A DNA stretch of 49,433 nt from JBBTSQ01 sp038078755. GTDB taxonomy: Bacteria; Patescibacteriota; Minisyncoccia; Phycocordibacterales; JBAYGS01. The DNA lies in NCBI GenBank assembly GCA_038078755.1, contig JBBTSQ010000018.1, positions 1 to 49,433 on the forward strand, read 5' to 3'. Made by a program: the position numbers and the translations under genes. Shown here piece by piece: positions 23,367-31,532 of this stretch (position 1 is its first letter; every line of letters starts with the position of its first letter). The notes below the pieces were generated by a model. The model was given only the letters and a program-made list of their open reading frames with translations. It did no database searches and was not told the DNA's origin.

Positions 23367-23460
23367 GGGGAAAGTATAACGTATAATGTAAAAAGTATAA
23401 AGTATAAGGTATAAGGTATGAGAAAAGCCCAAAAATGTCTGACATTTTTGGGCTTTTCTC
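23367..23460. repeat. AAGTATAA repeat and a 20-bp-arm palindrome in a divergent promoter region
   Basis: Bases 23367-23419 are AAGTATAA/TATAAGGTA-type repeats. Bases 23420-23439 (GAGAAAAGCCCAAAAATGTC) and 23441-23460 are perfect reverse complements separated by a single T. Both flanking genes start here and read away, so this is not a simple terminator for either. Confidence 0.75.
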
Positions 23461-23465
23461 TAGAG

Positions 23466-23493
23466 TTGCTTTTTTTTAATATTAACGTTATCT
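23466..23493 (+). promoter_or_regulatory. Promoter of the 23523 gene
   Basis: TTGCTT (23466-23471), 16-bp spacer, TTATCT (23488-23493), then an AGAAAGGA ribosome-binding site before ATG 23523. Confidence 0.5.
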
Positions 23494-23522
23494 TAATTAC
23501 GGAGCAAAAAGAAAGGACACGT

Positions 23523-23759
23523 ATGACTCGTCAAAAATTTAAAGAATGGGTCGATGAGACCCATGGCAAATCAGTTAGGCGCGCCTGCTTGAGGCAAATT
23601 GGTAATCAAAAAACCGTTACCTTTCTCAGGGCGCAAAAAATTCTCAATAACGTTCTCACTCGAAGACCTCCTTCTGAAATATCCCGAATTAAACCTTTTG
23701 GGCCCGGAGGAGGGATAATAGTGAAAATTACTGATGGCCCACGAAATCCACTCATTTGA
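23523..23759 (+). CDS. Small basic hypothetical protein
   Basis: 78 residues from ATG 23523, preceded by AGAAAGGA. Arginine- and lysine-rich (MTRQKFKEWVDETHGKSVRRAC), which suggests nucleic-acid binding, and with a glycine-rich C-terminal part (KPFGPGGGIIVKI). No family is recognised. It has its own promoter and a terminator whose T tract reaches the end of alaS. Confidence 0.55.
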   Translation: MTRQKFKEWVDETHGKSVRRACLRQIGNQKTVTFLRAQKILNNVLTRRPPSEISRIKPFGPGGGIIVKITDGPRNPLI

Positions 23760-23769
23760 ATACACCAAT

Positions 23770-23796
23770 CTCCCCGAAAGTCGGGGAGTTTTTTTA
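23770..23796 (+). terminator. Terminator after the 23523 gene
   Basis: CTCCCC, loop GAAAGTC, GGGGAG, then seven T residues that overlap the alaS stop codon on the other strand. Confidence 0.75.
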
Positions 23797-25632
23797 CGCC
23801 AACACCGCTTTAATGCGTCGCACTCCCGCAGACACGGCTTCTTCTTTCGCGATTTTGAATTTCCAGTCACCGGCAGGTCCCGCGAGCTCCTTTGTGTTCT
23901 TGACATGTGGTCCTCCGCAAAATTCTTTCGAATACGCCGTCTGCACAGAATCGCCGATATAATAGACAGTCACCTTCTCGCCATACTTATCGCCGAAAAA
24001 GTGTAAGGCACCCACTTTTTCGGCTTCACTTTTGTCGAGCTCTACCACTTGCATTGGCAAGCCAGCAGAGATTTTCTCATTGACTATATTCTCAACCTTC
24101 TTTTTTTCCTCATCAGTCATTTTTGCAGTGTGAGCAAAATCGAAACGAAGACGCTCGGCAGTGATGTTGCTTCCCTTTTGCTGTACGTGTGTACCAAGCA
24201 CATCTCGAAGTGCCTGATGAAGCAAGTGCGTAGCAGTGTGATATTTCAGCGACATCTCATCGGTATCAGCCAAACCGCCTTTAAACTTTTTTTCCGCACC
24301 AGAGCGAGAACGCATCTGATGAGCTTCTATTCGATTCTGAAACTGATCTTTATCAACGGTCAGACCACGCGCACGTGCCTCTTCAACGATAAGTTCAAAG
24401 GGAAAACCGTAAGTTGTAAACAACTCAAATGCAATTGAGGGTGGAAGCTCTTTTTCCACTAAAGTCCCGTTCACATATGTTTGAGTATGCCAATTAAATT
24501 CTTTCAAACCCCGCTCAAGTGTCTTCCTGAATCGTTGTTCTTCGGTATCAATCTCTTTTTTAATAAATTCTACTTGTTCCAGTATATTTTTGTACACGGG
24601 GCCGAATTTTTCGATCACCGCTCCGGCTAGCCAAAAGAGTGAACCGTGTTTCATCCCAAGCACATCAGCAAAACGCACCGCGCGACGAAGAATACGCCGC
24701 AAAATGTACCCTTGGTCAGTATTTGAAGGCAACACGCCGTCCCCAATTAAAAACACGGCGGTACGAATATGGTCTGCAACAATCCGTTTTGCGCGAGTGT
24801 CTGCACTGGTTGAAAATTCATCAATCTTTCCCAAAATCGTATCAAACAAATCCGTATCAAACACACTGGTTGCTTTTTGAAGCACCATACACAATCGTTC
24901 AAGACCTGCACCTGTATCCACATTTTTCTGCGCGAGCTTACCAACAATCTTTCCCTCCTTCTTTTCAAATTCCATAAACACATCGTTCCAGATTTCCACC
25001 ACCTGCTGTGTTTCGTCGGCGTGGTTGTACTGCTCAATAGTCAAATCGCCGAGTCCCTTTTCAGTAACATCATAGAACATCTCCGAACATGGGCCAGTCG
25101 GGCCCGTCCAGGTATCTTTGCCATTCTTTACCGCCGGCCACCAGTTGGAATCTGCGCCTTTGAAATAGATACGATGTTCCGGCACGCCGACTTTTTTCCA
25201 CATCTGGAACGCTTCAGTATCTTTTGGAATACCGGCCTTTTCGTCTCCTTCAAACACTGTGACATAGAGTCGTGCAGGATCGAGTCCGAGTCCTTCGGTT
25301 TTACTGGTCAGAAATTCGTAGCTCCATTGTATCGCTTCCTCTTTAAAATATGATCCGAGTGACCAGTTGCCGAGCATTTCAAAAAAAGTGAGATGGGTGT
25401 TGTCGCCAACTTCGTCAATATCAATCGTGCGCACACATTTCTGCGAGTCTGCCAAACGATTGCCTGCAGGATGTTTGCCTCCCATCAAGTACGGTACCAA
25501 GGGTTGCATACCGGCAGTATTAAAAAGCACTGTGGGATCATTTTCAGGCACGAGCGAAGCCGAGGGAATGATGGCGTGTCCCCGCTTTTCAAAAAACTGC
25601 AAAAATCGTGAGCGAATTTCGTAAGATTGCAT
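23794..25632 (-). CDS. alaS: Alanine--tRNA ligase, short form lacking the C-Ala domain
   Basis: 612 residues from ATG 25632, against about 875 in E. coli. The class II catalytic core is complete (FNTAGMQPLVPYL; HLTFFEMLGNWSLGSYF; GAGLERL) and the editing domain has the H-x3-H zinc motif (ATHLLHQAL) and the C-x3-H signature (CGGPH). The protein stops immediately after the editing module, with no glycine-rich dimerisation (C-Ala) domain. The stop is followed by a terminator from the opposite side, so this is the true end rather than a frameshift. Short AlaS forms are known in reduced genomes. Confidence 0.92.
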   Translation of the reverse strand: MQSYEIRSRFLQFFEKRGHAIIPSASLVPENDPTVLFNTAGMQPLVPYLMGGKHPAGNRLADSQKCVRTIDIDEVGDNTHLTFFEMLGNWSLGSYFKEEAIQWSYEFLTSKTEGLGLDPARLYVTVFEGDEKAGIPKDTEAFQMWKKVGVPEHRIYFKGADSNWWPAVKNGKDTWTGPTGPCSEMFYDVTEKGLGDLTIEQYNHADETQQVVEIWNDVFMEFEKKEGKIVGKLAQKNVDTGAGLERLCMVLQKATSVFDTDLFDTILGKIDEFSTSADTRAKRIVADHIRTAVFLIGDGVLPSNTDQGYILRRILRRAVRFADVLGMKHGSLFWLAGAVIEKFGPVYKNILEQVEFIKKEIDTEEQRFRKTLERGLKEFNWHTQTYVNGTLVEKELPPSIAFELFTTYGFPFELIVEEARARGLTVDKDQFQNRIEAHQMRSRSGAEKKFKGGLADTDEMSLKYHTATHLLHQALRDVLGTHVQQKGSNITAERLRFDFAHTAKMTDEEKKKVENIVNEKISAGLPMQVVELDKSEAEKVGALHFFGDKYGEKVTVYYIGDSVQTAYSKEFCGGPHVKNTKELAGPAGDWKFKIAKEEAVSAGVRRIKAVLA

Positions 25633-25679
25633 ATGAATCATTCCATCGTATCAAAAAAACAGAGAATTGAACAACCGAC

Positions 25680-25707
25680 TTGCATTTATAACACCTACCC
25701 GTACTAT
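25680..25707 (+). promoter_or_regulatory. Promoter of the LpxC-like gene
   Basis: TTGCAT (25680-25685), 16-bp spacer, TACTAT (25702-25707). The leader contains GCACCTTCACA and an AGAAAGAA element before ATG 25743. Confidence 0.5.
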
Positions 25708-25742
25708 GGTGTACAGATTTGCACCTTCACAGAAAGAACAGT

Positions 25743-26639
25743 ATGAAAACTGCACTACTTGACCAAAATGTCATCTTGCGGGGACGAGGCTTTTTCGGCA
25801 GATCCGGAACACTTCTGTTTTCGCCCAATCCCGATAGTCACGAGTGGACACTGTGTGTCACAGACGATGACCGCCGACCGATACGGCCGGCGATGGCAGG
25901 GACAGAGTCTCGGAGAATGGTACTGCGCGCGGAAGGTGTCGTGCTCAATGTCCCCGAACATATCCTCGCTGCTCGATTTGCAGGTATCATTGGTTTGTCG
26001 ATCGGTTCGGCCAAACCATGGCCTCCATACCACGGCAGGGCTCTTGAAGTCTTGTCAGCACTAAATCAGGCTCGAAAGATAAATCTCTTCAGCAATTTCC
26101 CAACATACACCGTATCAGAAGCCGTCTTTTTCGAATACGAAAAGCGGCGGCAGGGCAATCGAGCCTTCACCAGCATCGCTCCGGCACGACCGCTTCCGGA
26201 AAGCGCGACAGAAGGCAATCGAATGAAATACGATGAACGTCTGACTCTCAAAATCGTGTGTAATTATCCTGGTCTCGGTGAGTGGGAACGGATATACACC
26301 CTACCCGATGATGCCGTGCTTGCAAAAATCTGTTCAGCACATGCGCCGGGCTGGCCACCGTGGCTCTACTATCCATCAAAGATGTGTAGCTATGTTTTTT
26401 GGCCGCACCACCGACACATCACATGGATTCAGGAGCACAGTCTTCACGAAGCACGCGAGCTGTTTGCGCTCCATCGAGCACAAGACCTGCTTGGGGCGCT
26501 CGCGCTCCTCTGTCGAGACGGCACCTTTGCTGGCACCGTCTGCTCACACTACTCGGGACACAAGGCTGACGTGATCGCTGTGAAGCGTGCAGACAAGCAC
26601 TTGGTCCCACTGTCTCACATGCAACCCGCTCGAAGGTAA
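25743..26639 (+). CDS. Divergent LpxC-like zinc deacetylase
   Basis: 298 residues. The first part follows the LpxC pattern: an N-terminal 'VILRGRGFFGRSGTLLFSP', then 'VVLNVPE72-H73-ILAARFAGI' (the catalytic glutamate and zinc-binding histidine of VEHLLAAL) and 'PYHGRALEVLSAL' (PxMDGSAxxF). The C-terminal part has L-H244-R-A-Q-D248 (zinc His/Asp of HKxLDxxGDL) and S-G-H273 (the SGH general acid). All key residues are present but the rest is strongly diverged and about 25 residues are inserted. LpxC makes lipid A; Patescibacteria are not expected to make LPS, so the substrate may be another acetylated sugar. It is a solitary gene. Confidence 0.65.
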   Translation: MKTALLDQNVILRGRGFFGRSGTLLFSPNPDSHEWTLCVTDDDRRPIRPAMAGTESRRMVLRAEGVVLNVPEHILAARFAGIIGLSIGSAKPWPPYHGRALEVLSALNQARKINLFSNFPTYTVSEAVFFEYEKRRQGNRAFTSIAPARPLPESATEGNRMKYDERLTLKIVCNYPGLGEWERIYTLPDDAVLAKICSAHAPGWPPWLYYPSKMCSYVFWPHHRHITWIQEHSLHEARELFALHRAQDLLGALALLCRDGTFAGTVCSHYSGHKADVIAVKRADKHLVPLSHMQPARR

Positions 26640-26657
26640 CTTCGGGTGGTTTTTTGT
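26622..26657 (+). terminator. Terminator of the LpxC-like gene
   Basis: An ACCCG/CGGGT-type hairpin with an inner CGAA/TTCG pair, overlapping the stop codon and followed by TTTTTTG. Confidence 0.65.
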
Positions 26658-26699
26658 TTCTGGCTCACTGAAAAAATAAATACATCACCTGTGTCTACA

Positions 26700-26739
26700 C
26701 ATACATTGATTATACGCACGTGCGTATAATCAATGTATG
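26700..26739. repeat. Perfect 40-bp palindrome
   Basis: CATACATTGATTATACGCAC followed directly by its exact reverse complement, with no loop. It lies between the convergent 3' ends of the LpxC-like and zinc-ribbon genes, separate from their terminators. Confidence 0.85.
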
Positions 26740-26773
26740 CGCTCTAGAGAGTAGTATTTTGTTTTGTAAAGAA

Positions 26774-26800
26774 AAAACCGCCCGAAAAACGAGCGGCTCG
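26774..26800 (-). terminator. Terminator of the 26807 gene
   Basis: CCGCCCG, loop AAAAA, CGAGCGG (one mismatch), followed on the minus strand by a TTTTTTC tract. Confidence 0.65.
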
Positions 26801-26806
26801 CAAAAA

Positions 26807-27244
26807 TTATTCCTGTCCCACCAGCACATTCGCCAATTCCGCCGGAACATTCCGAAGCGGATGAATCGGCCAACAGCTCGAATCAAACTGATGGTAACAC
26901 ATCGGGCACACAGTATATTGGTAGTGCCTTTGATGATCTGAATGCCCAGATCGAGTACCGTCCATCGAAAAAATTTGATTGCATTTGGGGCAATTCGATA
27001 CCACCTTGCGCGCGGTGAATCCGAGCACCTCCTCAACCACCAGCGCCTCGTTGTAGAGTGCTGCACTGCGGATAATGAGATCAATCAATTTCGGATTGCT
27101 ATTGCGACTGTTTATTTTGAGCAACATGGTTTCCAACATCCGCAAAGAGGCCGGTGTTCCAAACGTCACCAAACCTTGAATCGACAGTTGCAAAAGCACG
27201 GCAAACGCAGAATGAGATAGTTTTTCATACGTAGACAGGGTCAA
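26807..27244 (-). CDS. Hypothetical protein with C-terminal zinc ribbon
   Basis: 145 residues. A helical N-terminal half (YEKLSHSAFAVLLQLSIQGL...) is followed by a CPKC...CPMC pair at about 85-115, a typical four-cysteine zinc ribbon, and a proline-containing tail. No enzyme motif is seen. It may bind nucleic acid or protein. The upstream 290 bp contain two large palindromes (27319-27361 and 27438-27496). Confidence 0.6.
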   Translation of the reverse strand: MTLSTYEKLSHSAFAVLLQLSIQGLVTFGTPASLRMLETMLLKINSRNSNPKLIDLIIRSAALYNEALVVEEVLGFTARKVVSNCPKCNQIFSMDGTRSGHSDHQRHYQYTVCPMCYHQFDSSCWPIHPLRNVPAELANVLVGQE

Positions 27245-27318
27245 GGAACGGTATTCTCTAACATCATCCTACCTCCCAACTTCTTCAGACGCAACTACCA
27301 TCGAGGACATCCTGCCAA

Positions 27319-27361
27319 ATTACCTAGGCCAGACCTAGGACCTAGGTCTGGCCTAGGTAAT
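27319..27361. repeat. Near-perfect 43-bp palindrome of CCTAGG/AGACC units
   Basis: Two 21-bp arms, ATTACCTAGGCCAGACCTAGG and its reverse complement, around a single A at 27340. CCTAGG occurs four times within it. It sits between two genes of the same strand. Confidence 0.85.
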
Positions 27362-27437
27362 GAGCCTCCAGTAGTTAAAATGGCTCAATATATAGCTTTT
27401 TTCAGCTTTTCGCCGTAGCGTGGCTCTGTGTAGGCTT

Positions 27438-27496
27438 AAAAGTGCTGAACGGCTCACTATTTTTGAGTAAAAAGTAGTGAGCCGTTCAGCACTTTT
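27438..27496. repeat. GGCTCAC-family hairpin with 22-bp arms
   Basis: AAAAGTGCTGAACGGCTCACTA (27438-27459) and its reverse complement (27475-27496) with a 15-base loop. Preceded by GGCTC/TAGGCT elements like those at 15402. Confidence 0.8.
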
Positions 27497-27538
27497 ATGG
27501 CTCTACAGAAAGCTCATTTGGGAAATTATTTTCAAAAA

Positions 27539-27880
27539 TTAGCGTATCGTATAAAACACCGAATGGCCGGTTTTTCCAATTTGTCGCAACTGCTTCTCAT
27601 CCTCAAGCGCCTGCAAATATCGCGTGGCGGTGGCATCTGACACAAGGCACAGGAGCTCGACGATGTTGTTGGTCACTATCCCGTCGTGCAAAAAAGCATA
27701 ATGCATAATCTCTTTCTTATGCTTGGCCATCGTGTGATCAAAAAACCAATGTTTCTTTCGATAAGCTCGATGGCGGTGGTCCAAGTGTCCGAGCAGTGTC
27801 ATCAAAACTGTCCCTGAAAATCCAGCGACAAATATCAAGATCCAAAATTCAAGTGGTAGATTTTCAAAAAGAGTGACCAT
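27539..27880 (-). CDS. Membrane-anchored winged-helix-like protein
   Basis: 113 residues. A hydrophobic segment at residues 11-30 (FWILIFVAGFSGTVLMTLLG) precedes a basic linker and a winged-helix-like domain (IVTNNIVELLCLVSDATATRYLQALEDEKQLRQIGKTGHSVFYTI). It would be a membrane-tethered DNA-binding or protein-binding protein. It overlaps the oligoendopeptidase stop by one base (TAATG), so the two are translationally coupled. Confidence 0.6.
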   Translation of the reverse strand: MVTLFENLPLEFWILIFVAGFSGTVLMTLLGHLDHRHRAYRKKHWFFDHTMAKHKKEIMHYAFLHDGIVTNNIVELLCLVSDATATRYLQALEDEKQLRQIGKTGHSVFYTIR

Positions 27881-29721
27881 TATTTTTTAGATGAACTCTT
27901 GTAGAGACTTTCAAGAGTAAGTATATCATCTTCAATGGCACGCAAGCCATCAATAAAGAACTGCGGATCAGTAATATCAATCCCCGCCTCCGCCCAAATG
28001 TCTTTCGGACTCTTGCTTCCACCTGCCGACAAGAAACTTTTGACCACAGACAAGTACTTCGGATCAGCGATGTATTTTCGATAGAGTGCCTTGCTGACGA
28101 GCTCGCCGTAGGCATAGGAGTAGACATAGAAAAACCGTCGGATATGTCCCCACGACACGAAAAAGTAGCCGTCATCGGGAGTGAGTGTTACTTGTGGTCC
28201 CAAATAGGCAGACATATGGGTATTGAGCAATTTCGCAATATCCTCTTTCGCCAACTCCCCTTTCTCGCGAATACCCATATGAAGCGCGTGTTCAAAATTG
28301 AAGCAGGCGATCTGTCTGAAAATGGTTGAGACGCTGTCATTGATTCTATCGTGAAGCGCAACCAGTTGCTCTTTTTTTGAAAGCGTTTTAAACACTGCAT
28401 CAAAAGCGAAGTTTTCAAAAAAGGTGCTGGCCACTTCGGCATTTGGCGTGGTGTAGCCGTCATAGAACGGGGTTTGTTTTTTTGACAGCTCGGTGTGGAT
28501 GGCGTGCCCCATCTCGTGCGCAAAAGTCAGTAATGAATTTTCAGTATCAATGTGATTCAAAAAGACCATGGTCGGCACACCGGTCGAGCCCGAACAAAAT
28601 GCTCCGCCCTCTTTACCTTTTTTCGGATAGACATCGATCTGGCCATTCGCCAGAAACCGATCGAGGATTGCCTTAAATTCAGGATCAAGATCGCCAAACG
28701 CTTTTCGCAAAATCTGCACACTATCCGCAAAAGTAAATTTTTTGGACACGGTGCCGAGCGGCGCCGCGCGATCCGCCCAGGTGAGCTTTTTCAAACCTAA
28801 TAATTTTGCTTTGATCGCGTAAAATCGCTGACTGATGTCAAAATGTTTCGTCACATTACTGACCAATGTTTCAACCATCGCCTCATCGTTTTGATGCCCC
28901 AGTACCACACCGCTGTATGGCTTGCTAAAGCCTCGCAGTAAATCATTAATTTTGTGGTTGATCACAATGGCATTGAGCTCGGCTTCGGCAGCAGGAGCGA
29001 TCCGTTTGTAGACGGTATTTAATTTTTTCTGGAGAAGCGCCCGATCGCGCGTCGCCAAGCTGCTCAACATAAACTGCGCCTCGCCGAGCGGGATCGATTT
29101 CCCTTTCCATTCGATTTCTTCGACAGAGAGCAATTTTTCAACACTCGATACCCAGAGGTCGTAGGCGGGTTGTGATTTGAGGTTCAAAATCTTTTCTTCA
29201 GGAAGGGTGAGTTGGTGCTTGCTCGCTTCAAATAGTCGAAAAAGAAAATAATGAAAATGTGAAAGACTTTTGTCGGCAAGCAACGTGTCTTTGTCTTTTT
29301 GTGATAGGGCGCCTAAAGCAAGGTCAAAGAATAAAATCTGGTTGTGAGCAAAGGTCACTCGTTCGGTCAGGCGGTTGATCATCGCGGAGACGACCCGATT
29401 GGTGCCATCGAGCGTTTTACAATAGTAGAGATACATCAATGGCTTGGTGCCGGAAATGTCAGCGCACAAGGCTTCATATTCTCCGAGTGCGGTTTTAAGA
29501 AAGACCGGGTCTGACAGCTTTTTGATCGAAGTCGAATACTTTTTGGCAAAATCCGCACAGAGCTTTTCGAGCGCCACGATATCCGTCTCAATCCTCGGAT
29601 CATTTGTTGAAGCATAAAAAAGGCTTAAATCCCAAGCTGTTTTTACCGCCATCTTTGACGACCCCGTCGTCAAAGATGCCTTTGTGCGGGCATTCTTTTT
29701 GTGTGTATTCACCATAGACAT
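27880..29721 (-). CDS. pepF: Oligoendopeptidase F (M3 family)
   Basis: 613 residues, a normal length for PepF. The zinc motif H-E-M-G-H (HExxH) sits about two-thirds along, with the third ligand in the downstream 'EVASTFFENF' helix. The enzyme degrades cytoplasmic oligopeptides of roughly 7-17 residues. No signal peptide is present. Downstream is the membrane-anchored winged-helix protein with a 1-bp overlap. Confidence 0.92.
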   Translation of the reverse strand: MSMVNTHKKNARTKASLTTGSSKMAVKTAWDLSLFYASTNDPRIETDIVALEKLCADFAKKYSTSIKKLSDPVFLKTALGEYEALCADISGTKPLMYLYYCKTLDGTNRVVSAMINRLTERVTFAHNQILFFDLALGALSQKDKDTLLADKSLSHFHYFLFRLFEASKHQLTLPEEKILNLKSQPAYDLWVSSVEKLLSVEEIEWKGKSIPLGEAQFMLSSLATRDRALLQKKLNTVYKRIAPAAEAELNAIVINHKINDLLRGFSKPYSGVVLGHQNDEAMVETLVSNVTKHFDISQRFYAIKAKLLGLKKLTWADRAAPLGTVSKKFTFADSVQILRKAFGDLDPEFKAILDRFLANGQIDVYPKKGKEGGAFCSGSTGVPTMVFLNHIDTENSLLTFAHEMGHAIHTELSKKQTPFYDGYTTPNAEVASTFFENFAFDAVFKTLSKKEQLVALHDRINDSVSTIFRQIACFNFEHALHMGIREKGELAKEDIAKLLNTHMSAYLGPQVTLTPDDGYFFVSWGHIRRFFYVYSYAYGELVSKALYRKYIADPKYLSVVKSFLSAGGSKSPKDIWAEAGIDITDPQFFIDGLRAIEDDILTLESLYKSSSKK

Positions 29722-29742
29722 ATAGTATCAGAGAGAAAAGAA

Positions 29743-29788
29743 AAAACCCAACAGATCGGCACAATGAAGTGCTTCCCTATTGGGTTTG
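29743..29788 (-). terminator. Terminator of the HTH-GHKL operon
   Basis: AAACCCAA (29744-29751) pairs with TTGGGTTT (29780-29787) around an inner GCAC/GTGC hairpin, followed on the minus strand by T residues. Confidence 0.65.
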
Positions 29789-29794
29789 CGTCTC

Positions 29795-31498
29795 TTACTC
29801 AGTGTTTTTCTTGCGACCGGGCTTCTTGCCGGTAATCGTGTGCCCAGACACGATCATGGCTTCAATAATCGGCCCCATCTGTTCATCAAAGGCCAATTGA
29901 TTCCATTCGCGAGTTTCGGCAGGCAACGTCTCGAGAGTCAGCGCTTGAATCGCGCAGAACAACTCGAGCCTAGCAAGATGTTCATCCTTGCCCGCGCAGA
30001 GTTGCCAATGAGGGTGCCGATCGTTGAAATCAAGGATACCGGTCTGGACATCCAATTCATACAACCTCGGACTGCCCGCCATCATGCTGGTCCGGAACAT
30101 CAGTCCCAGACTGCCGTGCTTCACCAATTTGCGCTCCGAACCTTTCGGTCCAGCCACCACAAACGGATGATGTCCATCCTTTTCGGTCTTGGGATCTGGG
30201 CGATCTCCACCACCCTCTTTACGATCACCCCGAGGAGTTCCCGGTTGACCAGTGAGCGAAGTGGCGGTAGTCGTGTCACCCGCAACATTGCGTTTGGAAG
30301 GAGGCACGTGACCGGGACCAACATTCCCCAAGCTGAAGCTATTGATGACCCTCATCAGGCCAGCGAAGCGTTCATTATTCTTGAGGAGGCTAGCCAGCTT
30401 TTGGATAGTGCGCAGACCGATATCTTGGTAACGCTCGTCTTGCCGGTCTGCTTGGATTTGAGCAAAATACTCTCTCCCGACAGTGGCATACCACTCATTG
30501 AGTGTGTCACACCATTCGCACAAGGTCTCGTTTTCAACGAACTGCTTGCGACTGACGTGAAGCTGGATATTGCGACCCAGAATCTCGCCCTCGAACAATC
30601 CGCTGGTCAACACCTCGACTGCTTCTGGCATAATCCACCCCGAGGGGATAGATTTAAGACACTGCTTGAGTGTGAAGCGATAGGGATTACCAATCACTCC
30701 CACCTGCACAGTGCCCTTCCGTCCACGCTCACTCTTGGGAGCGATGAACATCCGGAACAGGGTGTCACCAGACTTCTCGCGAGAAATACTGACCTCGCGA
30801 AGCTTTTCACCGAAAAACTTTCTTCCGGTAAACTTCCGTTCCTCAACGTGGCCGTCGGCGTCAGAGAACTTAATCTCCACCCACACCGGCCGTTCGAGCA
30901 ACATCACATTGAACCGATCAATGATGTTCTCCACAAGACTCTCCAGAGACAATCGGCCTTTGACACCATCAGTGGTGGTATCGATCAGGCGGACTTCGGT
31001 GTTCCACGGAACAGCCTCATCGCCCCGAACAACCTTGTTGGGCACAATGACCTGTTCACGCATCTGTTCGATATCTGCAGTGACAAATGTCCACCGAGTA
31101 AACGGTTTACCACTGTCGCGTTTGCGCGAGGTAAACGTGTTTTGCCCACACTTGCGAAGCGGACTGATCAACCCTTGGCCAAATTGGCCATAGGCAGTGT
31201 CATTTTCACTCTTGAGCGTCATGCACACAGACTGAAGTGCTCTATCAAAATCTTCCTTGTCAGTGCCGCAACCGTTGTCACGGATGATCACCAGATGGGA
31301 TTTTTGATAGACCTCAATCCATATCCTAGTCGCTTGAGCATCAATCGCATTTTGGCCTTGCTCATAAATGACTTCTGCCAAGGTAGCGTAATCATCTGCC
31401 AAACGACAGAGTGCCATACCGGCGTGAAATTGCACCAAACTCCTGTTGGGAGGCGTGGGCAACTGAAACCGACGAGAACGAGGCAACATGGTAGTCAT
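29795..31498 (-). CDS. GHKL (Hsp90/MutL/MORC-type) ATPase of unknown system
   Basis: 567 residues. The N-terminal 115 residues hold the Bergerat ATP-binding fold: E42-x7-N50-A-x-D in the N-box, D74-N-G-C-G78 (motif II) and G104-Q-F-G-Q-G109 (motif III). A transducer-like domain follows to about 290, then a helical region, a low-complexity Gly/Pro/Arg linker (about 405-445) and a C-terminal domain. It is not MutL or GyrB, since it lacks their later domains. It follows an HTH gene in a two-gene operon, suggesting a regulated stress or defence module. Confidence 0.72.
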   Translation of the reverse strand: MTTMLPRSRRFQLPTPPNRSLVQFHAGMALCRLADDYATLAEVIYEQGQNAIDAQATRIWIEVYQKSHLVIIRDNGCGTDKEDFDRALQSVCMTLKSENDTAYGQFGQGLISPLRKCGQNTFTSRKRDSGKPFTRWTFVTADIEQMREQVIVPNKVVRGDEAVPWNTEVRLIDTTTDGVKGRLSLESLVENIIDRFNVMLLERPVWVEIKFSDADGHVEERKFTGRKFFGEKLREVSISREKSGDTLFRMFIAPKSERGRKGTVQVGVIGNPYRFTLKQCLKSIPSGWIMPEAVEVLTSGLFEGEILGRNIQLHVSRKQFVENETLCEWCDTLNEWYATVGREYFAQIQADRQDERYQDIGLRTIQKLASLLKNNERFAGLMRVINSFSLGNVGPGHVPPSKRNVAGDTTTATSLTGQPGTPRGDRKEGGGDRPDPKTEKDGHHPFVVAGPKGSERKLVKHGSLGLMFRTSMMAGSPRLYELDVQTGILDFNDRHPHWQLCAGKDEHLARLELFCAIQALTLETLPAETREWNQLAFDEQMGPIIEAMIVSGHTITGKKPGRKKNTE

Positions 31499-31532
31499 AC
31501 TTCTTGTTCTTTCTGTTTGTTGTTTATCGCGA

